A stretch of DNA of 64,000 bases from Ochotona curzoniae (Eukaryota > Chordata > Mammalia > Lagomorpha > Ochotonidae), in contig NW_024467120.1 of NCBI RefSeq assembly GCF_017591425.1, positions 10,292,001 to 10,356,000 of the forward strand. Direction: 5' to 3'. Position numbers and translations under genes: made by a program. The notes below the pieces were generated by a model. The model made no database searches, had not been told where the DNA came from, and worked only from the letters and a program-made list of their open reading frames with translations. Each line of letters begins with the position of its first letter. Positions within the stretch are counted from its first letter, which is position 1. This document shows positions 23,005-35,000 of the stretch, in pieces.

Positions 23005-26000
23005 GTACTGCTGCCCTGCTGGGCGCCTGGGGATGCGGGAGGGGTCACGGCTCGGGTCGTGCGTCCTGGGGTGGCCGGTCCCCTTGTGCAGGTGAAGGAC
23101 GGCATCTGGCCGCCTGGTGTGTGAGCTCGCTCGCGAGCCTCGGCCGGCCCTGCACAGGTGCACGGGGCGGGGGCGTCCCTCCAGGTCCAGAACACGACCG
23201 CGCTTTGTCCTGCCAGCGACTGACCGGCAAAGCTGGCTCTCCCTCTCCCCCACTGCCCTTTCCTCCTGCAAATCTTGTGACCGTAATAGGAGCCGTGCGG
23301 CGCTCACCCCGTGCCCTGGATAGTCCGTAAGCATTCACTCTGATTCGTTCTTCAGGTGAAATGCGACGGTTTCGAACTTCTGATGCGTCTCAAGCTACCT
23401 TAGCCAGTGTGTCTCCAGTGTTTACTGTGGTGAGTGCACTTCGTGGTTTATAGAAAAGTACTTTCCATACGTGTTAACTGGGTCGGATGGTTGACCAAGA
23501 CGCTAGCTTTATGCTGCAAGCTGAGTTGTTGATCTGGCTGTGGGCTGCGCTTCACAGTGTCACTGACCATGGAGCTTTACACACAAAAAGGCTAGACCTG
23601 CTTGTGCAGTGCCCAGTTGCCACTGGGGCTTAGTCTCACTTGGAAGCCTTTAAGGCTTGTTCACCTCCTAGGGGCTTGCACTGACATACAGGAAGTTACA
23701 CGTGAATGTCTTGAGGGCAGCACTGTAAACTTGGAAGGCACACTTTGAAGGCCATTGTCTCAGAAACTTCCTGAAATGTTGCAGGAAAAAAAAAAAGGCA
23801 TGTGTTTCTTTTCTCGGCTGGAGACAAGACCCTTGGGGAGTTGGTTAGAATATTAGTGGGCTTTTAATGTGCTTGCTTTGCTGTCTGAGTTATACTGTGC
23901 TCAATTGGCTCAATGGAACCTCAGTTCTGCCTCTTGGATGAAGTAGGCGAGCTGGGTAACAGAACTTCCTCGTGCTGTGGATTTCTCATCATTAGACTAG
24001 GGGTAACCTGCCTGAGGAAGTTCTCGTAAGGATTCAAGTCATGTTATGTTTCTAAAATCCTTAGAGTAATGCCTTACATGTGTTAAACATTCAGTATGTC
24101 TGATTACTTAATTTCCTGATTGATTAAGCTTGTTGACACACGAAAGTTATACAGAACAAAGTAACCACCCCAGCATCACCTGTGAAAAGTATAGCTTTTA
24201 TTTGTTGTTGAAAGAGCAGTTTCATTGAACAGAAGTATTGCAGGTGAGGTCAGTCGACTGGTCAGTCACAGGAGAGGAAGCAGGTGCAGTTAAAAAGTGA
24301 GCTGCTCACGAAGGAATCAGTTTTAAAAGCCACAGTTTGTGTGAAGCTTTCTAAACTAAAAAAAAAATTCTAAAGACTTGGATGTAAATGTATTTCTTAT
24401 GTGTAGTTAGTAACTTAAGAGACTGGAAAGAAGTTTGTGTATCATAACTAATTTTATAGGAAAATATCTGACAGGACATTTAGTAAGCTGTTTTTTTTTT
24501 TCTAAAAATTGTCATTTCATAGGATAAACAGTTTTATTTCCCAATTTTTCTTAGTGTCTATATGCACTTGTTAAATAAATTTGAGGAAAGCTGGTCTGTT
24601 ATGCAAACAAAATTTCTTTTGATGTAAGTTTTCCCTCCATATTGATGTTTTTGGTAGTTATGTGTTCATGTGGATCTTTTGTTGATGGGAAGCAAGCTTA
24701 ACCATATTTTGTAGGTTTTTACTGAGTTGTAATTAATGTGTGTGTGTATATATATGTGTATATATAATGTGTATATATTGTATATAGGTTTCCGTTATAA
24801 TAACCAAAGACTTTGTACTACAACTATATTATCTTTACAAAGGTGCATATTTAATAGTAATTGGTACAGTCCAGCATGTAGGGTCAGAAAATATGGAGAA
24901 CTTAGATAACTTGCAGAAAATTTATCCTCCGTAGGAAAATAGGTGCCTTTTCTACATCTTGCAACCATCAGGGGCCTTTGCTGTAAGTCTTTGATTCTGG
25001 GTGCCCACCCATGTGACTTTTTTTTTTTTTTAAGATTTTTTTTTTTTTATTGGAAAGTCAGATATACAGAGAAGAGGACAGAGAGGAAGAGCTTCTGTTA
25101 CTCATTCACTCCCCAAGCGACCACAATGGCCAGAACTGCGCTGATCCGAAGCCAGGATCCTGGAGCCTCCTCAGGGTCCCAACGCTTTGGGCCATCCTTG
25201 TCTGCTTCCCCGGGTCACAAGCAAGGAGCTGGATGGGAAGCAGAGCTGCTGGGATTAGAACAGTATGGGATCGCGGCTCTTGCAAGAAGAAGACTTTAGC
25301 CACTAAGCTATCACACCAGACCCAAACCTGACTTCTTAAGCTTAATTTCCTAGACTGGTCACAGTTGGTCAGGTCTACTCAGGCCGTTCCGCAGGGCAGC
25401 CTCTCTGGCCCCTAAGTGATCACTCAGATCCCCAAGATGGCTTAGAGTGCCCACAGAGCCAGTGGCTGCCATCTCAGAGGCACAGCTCCTGGGTGCCACG
25501 GGGTCATGGCCAGCTGCCAGAGCCACTGCTGTCCAGGAAGGGCGAGCTGCAGCTGCCCACCTGGAGCCTCGTTCGGAATTGTCTCTGTCCTGTGCAGTCT
25601 TCCAGTCAGGGCTTTCTCTGTAAGCAGTGTTATCTAGTAACACACACCCTGTTCCATCAGATTTTAAGACAAACCAAGATAGAAAATGTTCCGCCAGGTC
25701 AGATTTTGTCCTAGCAAAGAGAAAAGGCATTTAAAAGAAAAATTCAGTTATGTTCTTATCTGCATTTCAGAAATTTTGGAGTGGTGAGTCATAATGCAAT
25801 ATACTTCTAGCATACACATTTGACAAAAAGTATTTGTTTTTATCTATTACAGACAAAATTTGACAAAGACGGGAATGTTACTTCCTTTGGTGAGTATCTG
25901 TTCTCTTGTAAATTGTTTGAATCAATGAATGAACTTGATGAAAATCAGGAAAGTGTGTTTTTGAGTAGAATGTTCTTTGTGCAAGTGTGTTGAAGATTTT

Positions 26001-29000
26001 TCTTCAGCGTCCCTCAACCTTGGTGGAACTGGCAACACTGACTGTGTGCCAGAAGGGGTTTCTTCTGGCAGAAGCCACTTCTGCTGCGTCATATAATGGT
26101 AAAGACATAATTTGGAGTGTAGTCCTGAAGCTCAGGGGCACATCCTGTCCATCTCCTGTTCCCTGCCTTCCTCCCCTGAGACCTGTTCTAGGACAGAATC
26201 CCGCGAGGAGCAGACGTGGGAGCTGGCACTGGTGGCAGTCACGTGGGCTCTGCCACTGACTGCTCTCCACGGGCAGTGACATGCTGATACTTCACTGTGT
26301 GAGAATGTGCCCGCCTCGGGCCTCCCTTCATGTCCAGCCCTGTGATCCCTGCTCCTGTCACAGCTGAGGTCCTGCAGGAGTGTCCTGTGGTGTTTGCTCA
26401 GGAGCTCCTGCGGGCAGTTGCTGCAGCCCTGTAGCACGTGTGGCTTGACGGTGCAGGTAGACCTACTGTCATCAGTTTAATGTGTTGATTTTCTCATCTG
26501 TTACATGTTCTCTTAGTTTTCAGGTAGAATCAGGAGAACAAAGAACTGACTCAATATCTGCCTGGAACAAAGAAATGTGAAATTTATATGATCACACACT
26601 TAGTAGTATTGAAGATGGTGCTTTGAGGGAATAAAATCAAAAATGTGGTTGGGTACAGTTCACAGTCAAGAAAGTCGACCTATCTGTAGAGCCAGAAATG
26701 GCTACTGAAGGTGCTTAGCATGTCCGTGGGGAGCTTGTGGTCATAGAGAAAATTTATGATATGTCCCAGAGAGGGGAGAAGAATAATTTGCCTGGACTTA
26801 AAAAAAAAAAATTAGGTAAACTTAACTACCTTTTGTTTCTATTAAAAATAGGAAGTTATTCTGGTGATGATGGGAAAGGCATTTTAAGTAAAGAACCTCA
26901 ACTCTTTGTTACGTAGTCCACTTTTTCTTTTATAGAGAGGAAGAAAACAGAATTGTATCAAGAGTTAGGCCTTCAGGCCAGAGACTTGAGGTTCCAGCAC
27001 TCAATGAGCATCACCACCAGAAACAACAGGATTATCATGAGAATGGAGGTATGGCCCCACTTCTTAGCTATCTTGGTCAGCTTCTAGATTAAGAGCACCT
27101 GATGGATTAGATGGACGCAGTCTCTCGAGCAAGCACTCTGCTGCTGTGTTCAGTAGCTAGCATCCTTCAGAAGTACCCCTTTGGAGAGATACTGTTGTGT
27201 GATGAGACAAAGTTGGCAGGAAGTTAATTGTGTTACCTCAATGTCAGGTATATAATAACTGTTAAATCTTTCAGCTTTTCTGTATCCAAATTTTCACAAA
27301 CCAGAAAAAAAAATGATCTCTAATTTCCGTTTCTTTTTCTTTTATTTTATAAGATCTGTTTATTTGAAAGAGCATGGAATGGAGACAGAGAATGGAAACA
27401 CAGAGAATTCTCAACACAGAGAATGGAAACACAGTTCTTTCACCTTCTGACTGGCTTCCCAAATGTCTGCAATAACAGCCAGGGCCAGGCCTAGCCAGAG
27501 CCAAGCGTCAGCAGCTGCATTCCCGGTGGCAGGGGCCCAAGGAGTCTGGCCATCCTCCTGCCTTCTCTGGTACCTTAGCAGGAACCTGGATTGGAAGTGA
27601 ACCAGCCAGGACTCAAACCAGCACTCTGATGGTCATTATGTCTGACAGTCGATGTTGCAAACAGTCGCTTAACTTGCTGTGCCACCGTGCTGGTTCCATG
27701 TTCTTTAACATGGAAGATGCCAGTTTCTATCTAGAAGTTTCTAATTCTACTGGTCTAAATTGGGGCACTATGTTTTGTCTTTACAATTTCAAATTAATTG
27801 AATAAAAGGAAACTTTCCCGGGTGAGCTAAACACAGTAAAGATTAAATCTTGCCTAAAAGCCTGTCAGGTTGGTACTGTGATAGGTTGGTACAGCAGTTT
27901 AGACCACTGCTCACAGTGCTGGCGTCCCAGATCCAATCCTGCCTACTATGCTGTTGGTCACCCTGCTTATGGACCTCAGAGAGCAGATAGTGGCTCAACT
28001 GCTTGGGTTCCAGCCACCCACCTGCGAGACCTGAATTAAATACCTGGCTTCAGTAAACCAGTGAATGGAAGATCTTTTTGTGTCTCCTTCTCTGTGGCTA
28101 TGCCTTTCAGATATGTAAATGAATAAATCTTGAAAAATGAAAGAAGTCTAATTTATCCTTTTAAAAGATTTACTTACTTGAAAGGCTGAGCCACAGAAAG
28201 ACACAAAGGGCCCTGGCATGGTGGCCTAGAGGCTAAAGTCCTCCCCATGAACTCACCGGGATCCCAGGATCCCAGATAGCGCTGGTTCTAATCCCGGCAG
28301 CTCCCGCTTCCCATCAAGCTCCCCGCTTGTGGCCTGGGAAAGCAGTCAAGGACGGCCCAAAGCCTTGGGACCCTGCACCCATGTGGGAGACCCGGAAGAG
28401 CTCCTGGCTTCGGATCAGCCCGGCTTCAGCTGTTGTGATCACTTGGGGAGTGAATCATAAGACGGAAGATCTTTTTCTCTGACCTCTTCTCTGTATACCT
28501 GACTTTGCAATAAAAAATAATAAAATTATAAACAAATCTTCTTTTTTTTTTTAAAAAAAAAGGCACAAAGGGAGAAGGTGAGGTCATCCATCTGCTTTTT
28601 TATTGCCCAGGTTGTTGTGGCAGCCTGGTCTGTACCAGGCAGGAACCAGGAACTCTTGGCTCTCCTATAGTGGAAACCCTTAAGGGACTCCTTCCCTCAC
28701 TGGCAGCAAAAAAAAAAAGAGAGAAAAGGCAAAAATGATAAATGCTTATAAACAGAAGCTTTTCCAGGGAAAGGGAGATGGAGGGGACTTTCTCTCCCAT
28801 GGTGATGACAACTTCTATGTACATGGGCTGTCTTTAACTTTCTGGAAGGCTTTGTTCCTATTGTGTTTTTCTCATGATTGCACTTGAGGTCTTAAATGTT
28901 GAGAGTGACTGAGACTTTTACAGGTTATTTTAGCTTTTCTTTTAAAAAAAATATGAGCACCGATTCGGTTTGATTTTTAATCCAAAAGTATGTTAAACCC

Positions 29001-32000
29001 AATTTTGTGAATATTTTTCCTTACCGCTCTATAACTACATATGTGTATATGTGTTTGCGTGTGTGTGTTGTAGTTATTTACATTTATTTATGTTTTAACA
29101 GTATGTGAAAGCTGTGGTAACTCCAGAGTGTCTTCTGATACTGGATTATCGTAACCTGAATTTAGAGCCGTGGCTGTTCCGGGAACTCCCTTCACAGCTG
29201 GCCGGAGAGGGTCAGCTTGTCACGTATCCATTACCTTTTGAGTTCAGAGCGATAGAAGCACTCTTGCAATACTGGGTAAGCCTCTTTTTTTTGTTGTTTT
29301 TTTAAAGATTTGTTTTATTTTTATTGGAAAGGTGGATATACAGAGAGGAGAGACAGAGAGGAAGATCTTCCGTCCGATGATTCACTCCCCAAGTGAGCCA
29401 CAACGGCCAATCCTATGCCAGTCCGAAGCCAGGAGCCTCTTCCGGGTCTCCCACGTGGGTGCAGGTTCCCAAGGCTTTGGGCCGTCCTCGACTACTTTCC
29501 CGGGCCACAGGCAGGGAGCTTGATGGGAAGCGGGGCTGCCGGGAATAGAACCGGCACCCATATGGGATCCCGGGCATGCAAGGCGAGGACCTTAACCATT
29601 GCGCCATCGTGCCGGGCCCCGGTAAGCCTCTTCTTAAAGAGCAAAGCAAAATTTATAAATCAGCTTTATTTGTATTTATTTGAGAAGCAGAAACAGTGAA
29701 ACTCACCAAATAACCCCAGTAGCTGTGGCTGGGTCAAGCCGTAGTTAGGAGCCAAGAACCCACAGCCATTCCAAGTGTCCCCTGTGGGTGGTAGAGACCC
29801 TGTTCCTTGAGCTGTCGTGGCTGCCTTCCTGGGCCTGCATCCGCCAGAAGCTAGAGGCAGGAGCAAGGCACTGCAGTGTGGGATGCAGGCCTCTCAACCA
29901 CTGGGCTGAGTACCTGCGTCAGGCCTCTCATTAGGTAACTGTTGGTGTATTCCTGCTCTGTAATGTCCTTGAGTAGGAAAACATTGATAATTTCATCAAA
30001 ATACTGGAAGGTCCTGCATGATGACAGCACTTCTGTCTTATTCCTTAGAACTGAAGATTTTGCGCCTAATACGTCCATGGAGCATCTAGTAAGGCTCATG
30101 TCGAGTTAGCTTCCCTTTATACAGATGTATGCTTATTGAGGGATGGTGATTAAAAGTGCCCAAATTATAAATATGATACAAATTTACATATAAAATGTTT
30201 TAAGAAGTCCATCATTTTCTGTACAGACTCTTGAGGCAGCTAAACATAAATTGCTGTTCAAAACTCAGATTGACCTAGAAACACACAATTTGTCTAATCC
30301 CTGGCTTGTTAAAATGGTGGTCATTGGATGTTTGTGGAATCCCATTGAGCCCTGAGCAAAGGAGGTTCGCTGTTTTCCTGGTCCCCCACAAGCACTTTAT
30401 CTTTTCTGCCCCATTAGGGTAGTACATGGAGGAACTGCCTGCAAAGACCCTTAGCTTCACAGTAATTGTGCTTCTGAGTAAAACAAGATGTGAGATTCAG
30501 CAGTGTCGAACAATGGGCTAAGCTGTGGCTTGTGATTCTGGCATCTGGTGTGAGTGCCAGTTGTCTGACTTCCAGTGCAGCTCCGTGCTAATGCTCCTGG
30601 AAACTGGGCCCCTGTCATCCATATGGTAAATGAGGGTGGAATTCTCGGCTCCTGGATTCAGCCTGGCATGGACCTAGCTGTTCTCACAGTTGGGGAAGTG
30701 AGCCGGTACATGGATGATAACCTCTCTCCGGCTTTCCCTCCTGTCTGATGCTCTACCTGATGCACTGCTTTTCAAATAAATGAAACACTGTGATAGAATT
30801 TTCCGTCAATTTTACTGTTTAATTAATGTTATGTTGTTTATGACAACTTTTATGGAAGTAGTTTAGTATTTTATGAATTATTATATTTGTGTAAGTGCAT
30901 TTTTGCTAAATATTAGCCGTGTCTGTTACCCTAAATAAGGAGCATGTGTTTGCTTTTATAAAGTCCAAAATAACTTTGGATTTTCAGAAGTTTTAATCAT
31001 AGCTATTTTGTGTTGTATTCTGTTTACAAAAAAAGACATACTGGTTTCTTTTTTAACTTTTTTTTTTTTTTAATTGGAAAGGCAGATATACAAAGAAGGA
31101 GATATAGAGAAAAGGTCTTCTGTCCACTTGTTCACTCCCCATGTGACCACAATGGCCAGGGCTGATCTGAAGCCAGGAGCTTCTTCCCAGTCTTCCCATG
31201 CGGCTGCACGGTTCCAAGGCTTTGGGCTAGCCTTGACTGCTTTCCTGGCCACAAGCAGGAAGCTGGATGCGAAGTGAAGCAGCCAGGACACTAACCTGCC
31301 TAAATGGGATCCTGGCATGTGCAAGGCAAGGATTTAGCTACTAGGCTATCGTGCTAAGCCCTGGTTTCTGTTTTAACTGTGGAATGGCAGGTTTTAATAC
31401 ATTGATTTCCCATTCCTTTCCTAATCAGTCTATCAGAGGAGTGGTTATCATTCTAAGAATGACTCCCCATCAGCCTCATGTCAGCCTAGTGATGCTTTTA
31501 TGCTTAGTTATTTGCACCCAAGACATCAAGTGTTGGAGGCCTTTAGAAGAGGCCTTGCAGCACCGATCTCTTCTCAAGTGCTATGGCTGTTTCCAGCTGT
31601 TATGGGCTGCTGTGTTTAACTAGAGCATTTGCTGATCCCGAGTATTCTAAAAAGGTTATTTTAATCCTTATGAAAGGTCATGTTGTTATCTAGATCAACA
31701 CTCTTCAAGGGAAACTCGACATTCTGCAGCCACTGATCCTTGAGACACTGGAAGCCTTAGTGGATCCCAAACACTCTTCTGTAGACAGAAGCAAACTGCA
31801 TGTCTTACTGCAAAATGGCAAAAGGTGGGTAGGGTGGTTTACTGAGGTGGGTGTTAGAGACATGTCTCCCCCCTCTCTTTTTTTTTATGTTTACATAACT
31901 GAAGGATGCATGCCCATGTGTGGGCCACCAACTAGAGTGAGAAGGGTGGAGGAATAGAGGAAAGTGGATGAGACGATTGTTTCCAATTTTCTTTTTATTC

Positions 32001-35000
32001 TTCCTGTATCTGGGGGAAGGGGGAAGAGACGAGGAGAGGCCGCACCCAGCCTCCTAACTACATCGGTACCTGTGGTTAGGGAGTGGCCACCCGATATCAT
32101 CCCAGGGTCCCTGCTGTGGAGCATGCTCTGAGGGTACTGCTCAAGTGGTTTCAAGAGTTCTGCAATGCTGTTGATAGTGTTGCCCCAGGGATGAGGATAT
32201 TCTTCCAAGATCCATTGGTTGACATAGTCCACTTTAGATTCTCCATTCTGCCCTCCTTTGTTATGGTAGTAGATGTCCTCTGCAGACCCCAGTGAACTGC
32301 AATGTTCCCTCACGTGCATCTTACAAAACGTCCACTGCTCTGTCTTCAGCAGCTGAGGATGTCCAGTTCTGACACATGCACTCCACGGCCAGAATACAGA
32401 TCCTGTGATATTCCCCATGGTTGGAGTTTTGAGTTCGGTAGTTTAGTGGGGGGGCGGGGAGGGAGAGGTTCCTCAAAGAAACTTCATCTGAGATGACCCT
32501 AGACCTGACTCTTGTGTGTGCCAGCCATTATAGGGACCGGCTCAGTCTGTCACCCACTTCATCTGGTGGTTGTAATTGCTGGTTCAGTTCTTTCTCCAGT
32601 CCCATCTCTCTCTCTCTCTCTTTTTTTTTTCTTTATTTTTGACATTCTTTACATAATTAGGGCACAAAGATTCAAGGGCTACAGCAAAATGGGTAAGACC
32701 ATCATCTCCACATTGTTTTTTTTCCCCATATCTGGGGTAAAGGGGGAAATAACAGGAGAAGCTCCACCCAGTCTCCCACCCATCCCAGGTCCCTGATGTG
32801 GGGCATGCTCCGAGGGTCTTGCTCAAGTGGTTTTGATAGTTCAACACTTATGAACTACTGCCAGTCTTGCCATTCCAAGCATGATGAGATCGCTACAGAA
32901 TCCACTGATTGACATAGTCCATCTGAGACTGTCCATTTGCCCAGTTTTTCACTGCCAACGTATGGCTGGGGTAGTTGATTGACTTGTTCTGTTCTCTGTC
33001 TTTTCATAGTTAGGGTTCCGAGTCCGGCAGTTTGAGTGGGGAGATCTCAAAAGAAACCTTGAGGTGATCCCAGACCAGATTCTTGTGTGTTCTTGTAACT
33101 ATAGGGCCTGGTAAGGTCCATTGCCCCAATCAGCTGGTGGATGCAATTCCTGGATCGGTTCTGTTTCCAGCCCCAAATTCCACTGGAACCAATGGGTGTT
33201 GCAGTCCAGCCTGATTCTGCCCAGCACACACTCGGCTCTCACATAAACCAGTGGGAGTTGCAGCCTAGTCAGAGAAACCTACAATAACCCCCACCAGGCC
33301 CACCCCTTACCCTGGTTTGCCAGTCTGTGCAGCAGACTAGTCCAGTCTGTCCCACATCCCATTCAGCTCTCATACATGTCAATGGACATTGAAGCCTAGT
33401 TCAACCATACCAGTTCCACTATCCAGCCCACACACATGCTGTTGGGTGCCTTTTTTGCCTAGCCACCCCTTCCCCTCTCCTGTCCTGGTTTTCATGCCCT
33501 CCAATGGGAGTGGTAACCCAAGAGGAAGGAGTCCACTATTTCCCTTCTAGGCCACTCCCACTCCTGGATTATGCACTTTCCAGGTGGTTCTGCAGTGTAA
33601 CTTGACAGATTTAGCCCCCAGTGCCAGCTTCTGCCAGCTGATGCTGCGGCAAAGCCCAACCAACCCTCATCCACTCTAATTTTTGCTTATACCAGTTGGA
33701 ATAGTTAGCCCAGCCTGGCTTTTCCCTGATCTAGTCCACATGAGGCACACAGGTGTTATAGCCCTGTCCACTTCCTGTCTTAGCAGGAGCAGTGACTTTT
33801 CCTGACTGGCCTTCAACCCTATCTGTTTCTTACTGTTGGATGTTTCAGCCCAGCCATGGCTCGTCCATACCCAAATGCAGCTCACACATGGCTTGGTAGG
33901 GGCTGAGACCTGGCCTTGTCTGTCCCACATTTACCCTGGTCCTCCAGAGCACCAGATGGTGTTGGAGTCTAGCCTGGGACTGGTGCATCCAGTCCCAGTC
34001 CAGATCAGAACGCAGCCCCCATTCTAGCCCCTGCGCTCCTCGGTGGGAAATATCACCCCAACTAGGGTGTTCCCTTAGCTCCCCAACTGGGCCTGTTCCC
34101 AGCCATAGGTCATGCGCATGCCAGTAGTTGCTCTGACTCAGCTTGGTTCAGCCCCCCTCCTGTGCCCGGCCCTTGCCTTAGACACTGTGGCTTAGCGTCC
34201 CTGGCTCACGCAGACCAGTAGGTGCAAGAGCCTAGCTCCACATGACCCGTGCCCCATCCTGATTTCTAATTTTGCTTTTGTCCTAAGATTAGCTCAGTCC
34301 TGCCTGGTCACCCTGTTCCATTTTCAATCCACTCATTAGCCAGCCATTGGAGCTACTTTGCCCAGCTTGTCCGACCCCCAGGTCTGGACCATGTGTTCAC
34401 CATCGGGAGTTATGACCCGCCAGGGGAGTTTCCCAAGTTCCTCTACTTAACCCACTCCCAGTCCCAGTTCTTCTACATGCCAGTGTCAGGCATAGTCTGT
34501 CCTTCCATTTGGCCTTGGATGAGCTGGTGAACGTTGCAGCTAGGCCCACCCCACACCCTATTGAGGATGCACATTTGGGTGCTGCTACCTTGACCAGTCC
34601 AAACTGTTATCAGTTCCTATATCCGTGAGTGATGGCAGATTCCGTAGTCACACGTAGCTTAGTCCATCACCACCCTAACTTTTGAGCTAAACAGTGGTGC
34701 TAGATTTTCACAGGGTTTGGCCCACACATCCCCTTCAGAATCTATCCCTGGATATGATTCTCTCTTGTGCTAGTTAATGTTTTGGCCCTGCCTAATGTGA
34801 CCCGTCTCCTGGTCCATCATGTCAGGTAATAGGATATGATCCTGCTAGGCAAGCCCGAGCCTTAGCTTTTGCTTGGACTGGTGTTCAGTGGTCAGCTTTG
34901 TTCAGTGATTACAAGTTCTACACAGGATTGATAGCAGGTTCATATGTCAGACTTTTCCATAAAGATCATCTGGTCCCTCTCATCAAACCTACCAGGTCTC

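Larger units (their letters stand above)
22590..23310 (+). promoter_or_regulatory. MRS2: CpG island promoter of MRS2
   Basis: This is a CpG- and GC-rich block surrounding the first MRS2 exon, in otherwise AT-rich DNA. No TATA box is visible, as is usual for a housekeeping mitochondrial gene. Within about 180 bp upstream of the ATG there are a CCAAT box on the minus strand (ATTGG, 22667-22671), an ETS/GABP-like GGAAGTG (22699-22708) and an NRF-1-like palindrome (22724-22735). The transcription start is not determined and is probably between about 22740 and 22830. CpG density drops soon after 23310 in intron 1/exon 2. Confidence 0.85.

Noticed and set aside
22545..23334. Open frames of 216 and 256 codons on the minus strand over the MRS2 CpG island
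   Set aside because: GC-rich DNA lacks stop codons by chance. The frames are rich in Arg/Pro/Gly/Ala, overlap each other and are antisense to the verified MRS2 exon 1.
31891..32418. A 175-codon minus-strand open frame
   Set aside because: It lies wholly inside the retroposon copy D, and the matching parts of B and E do not keep the frame.
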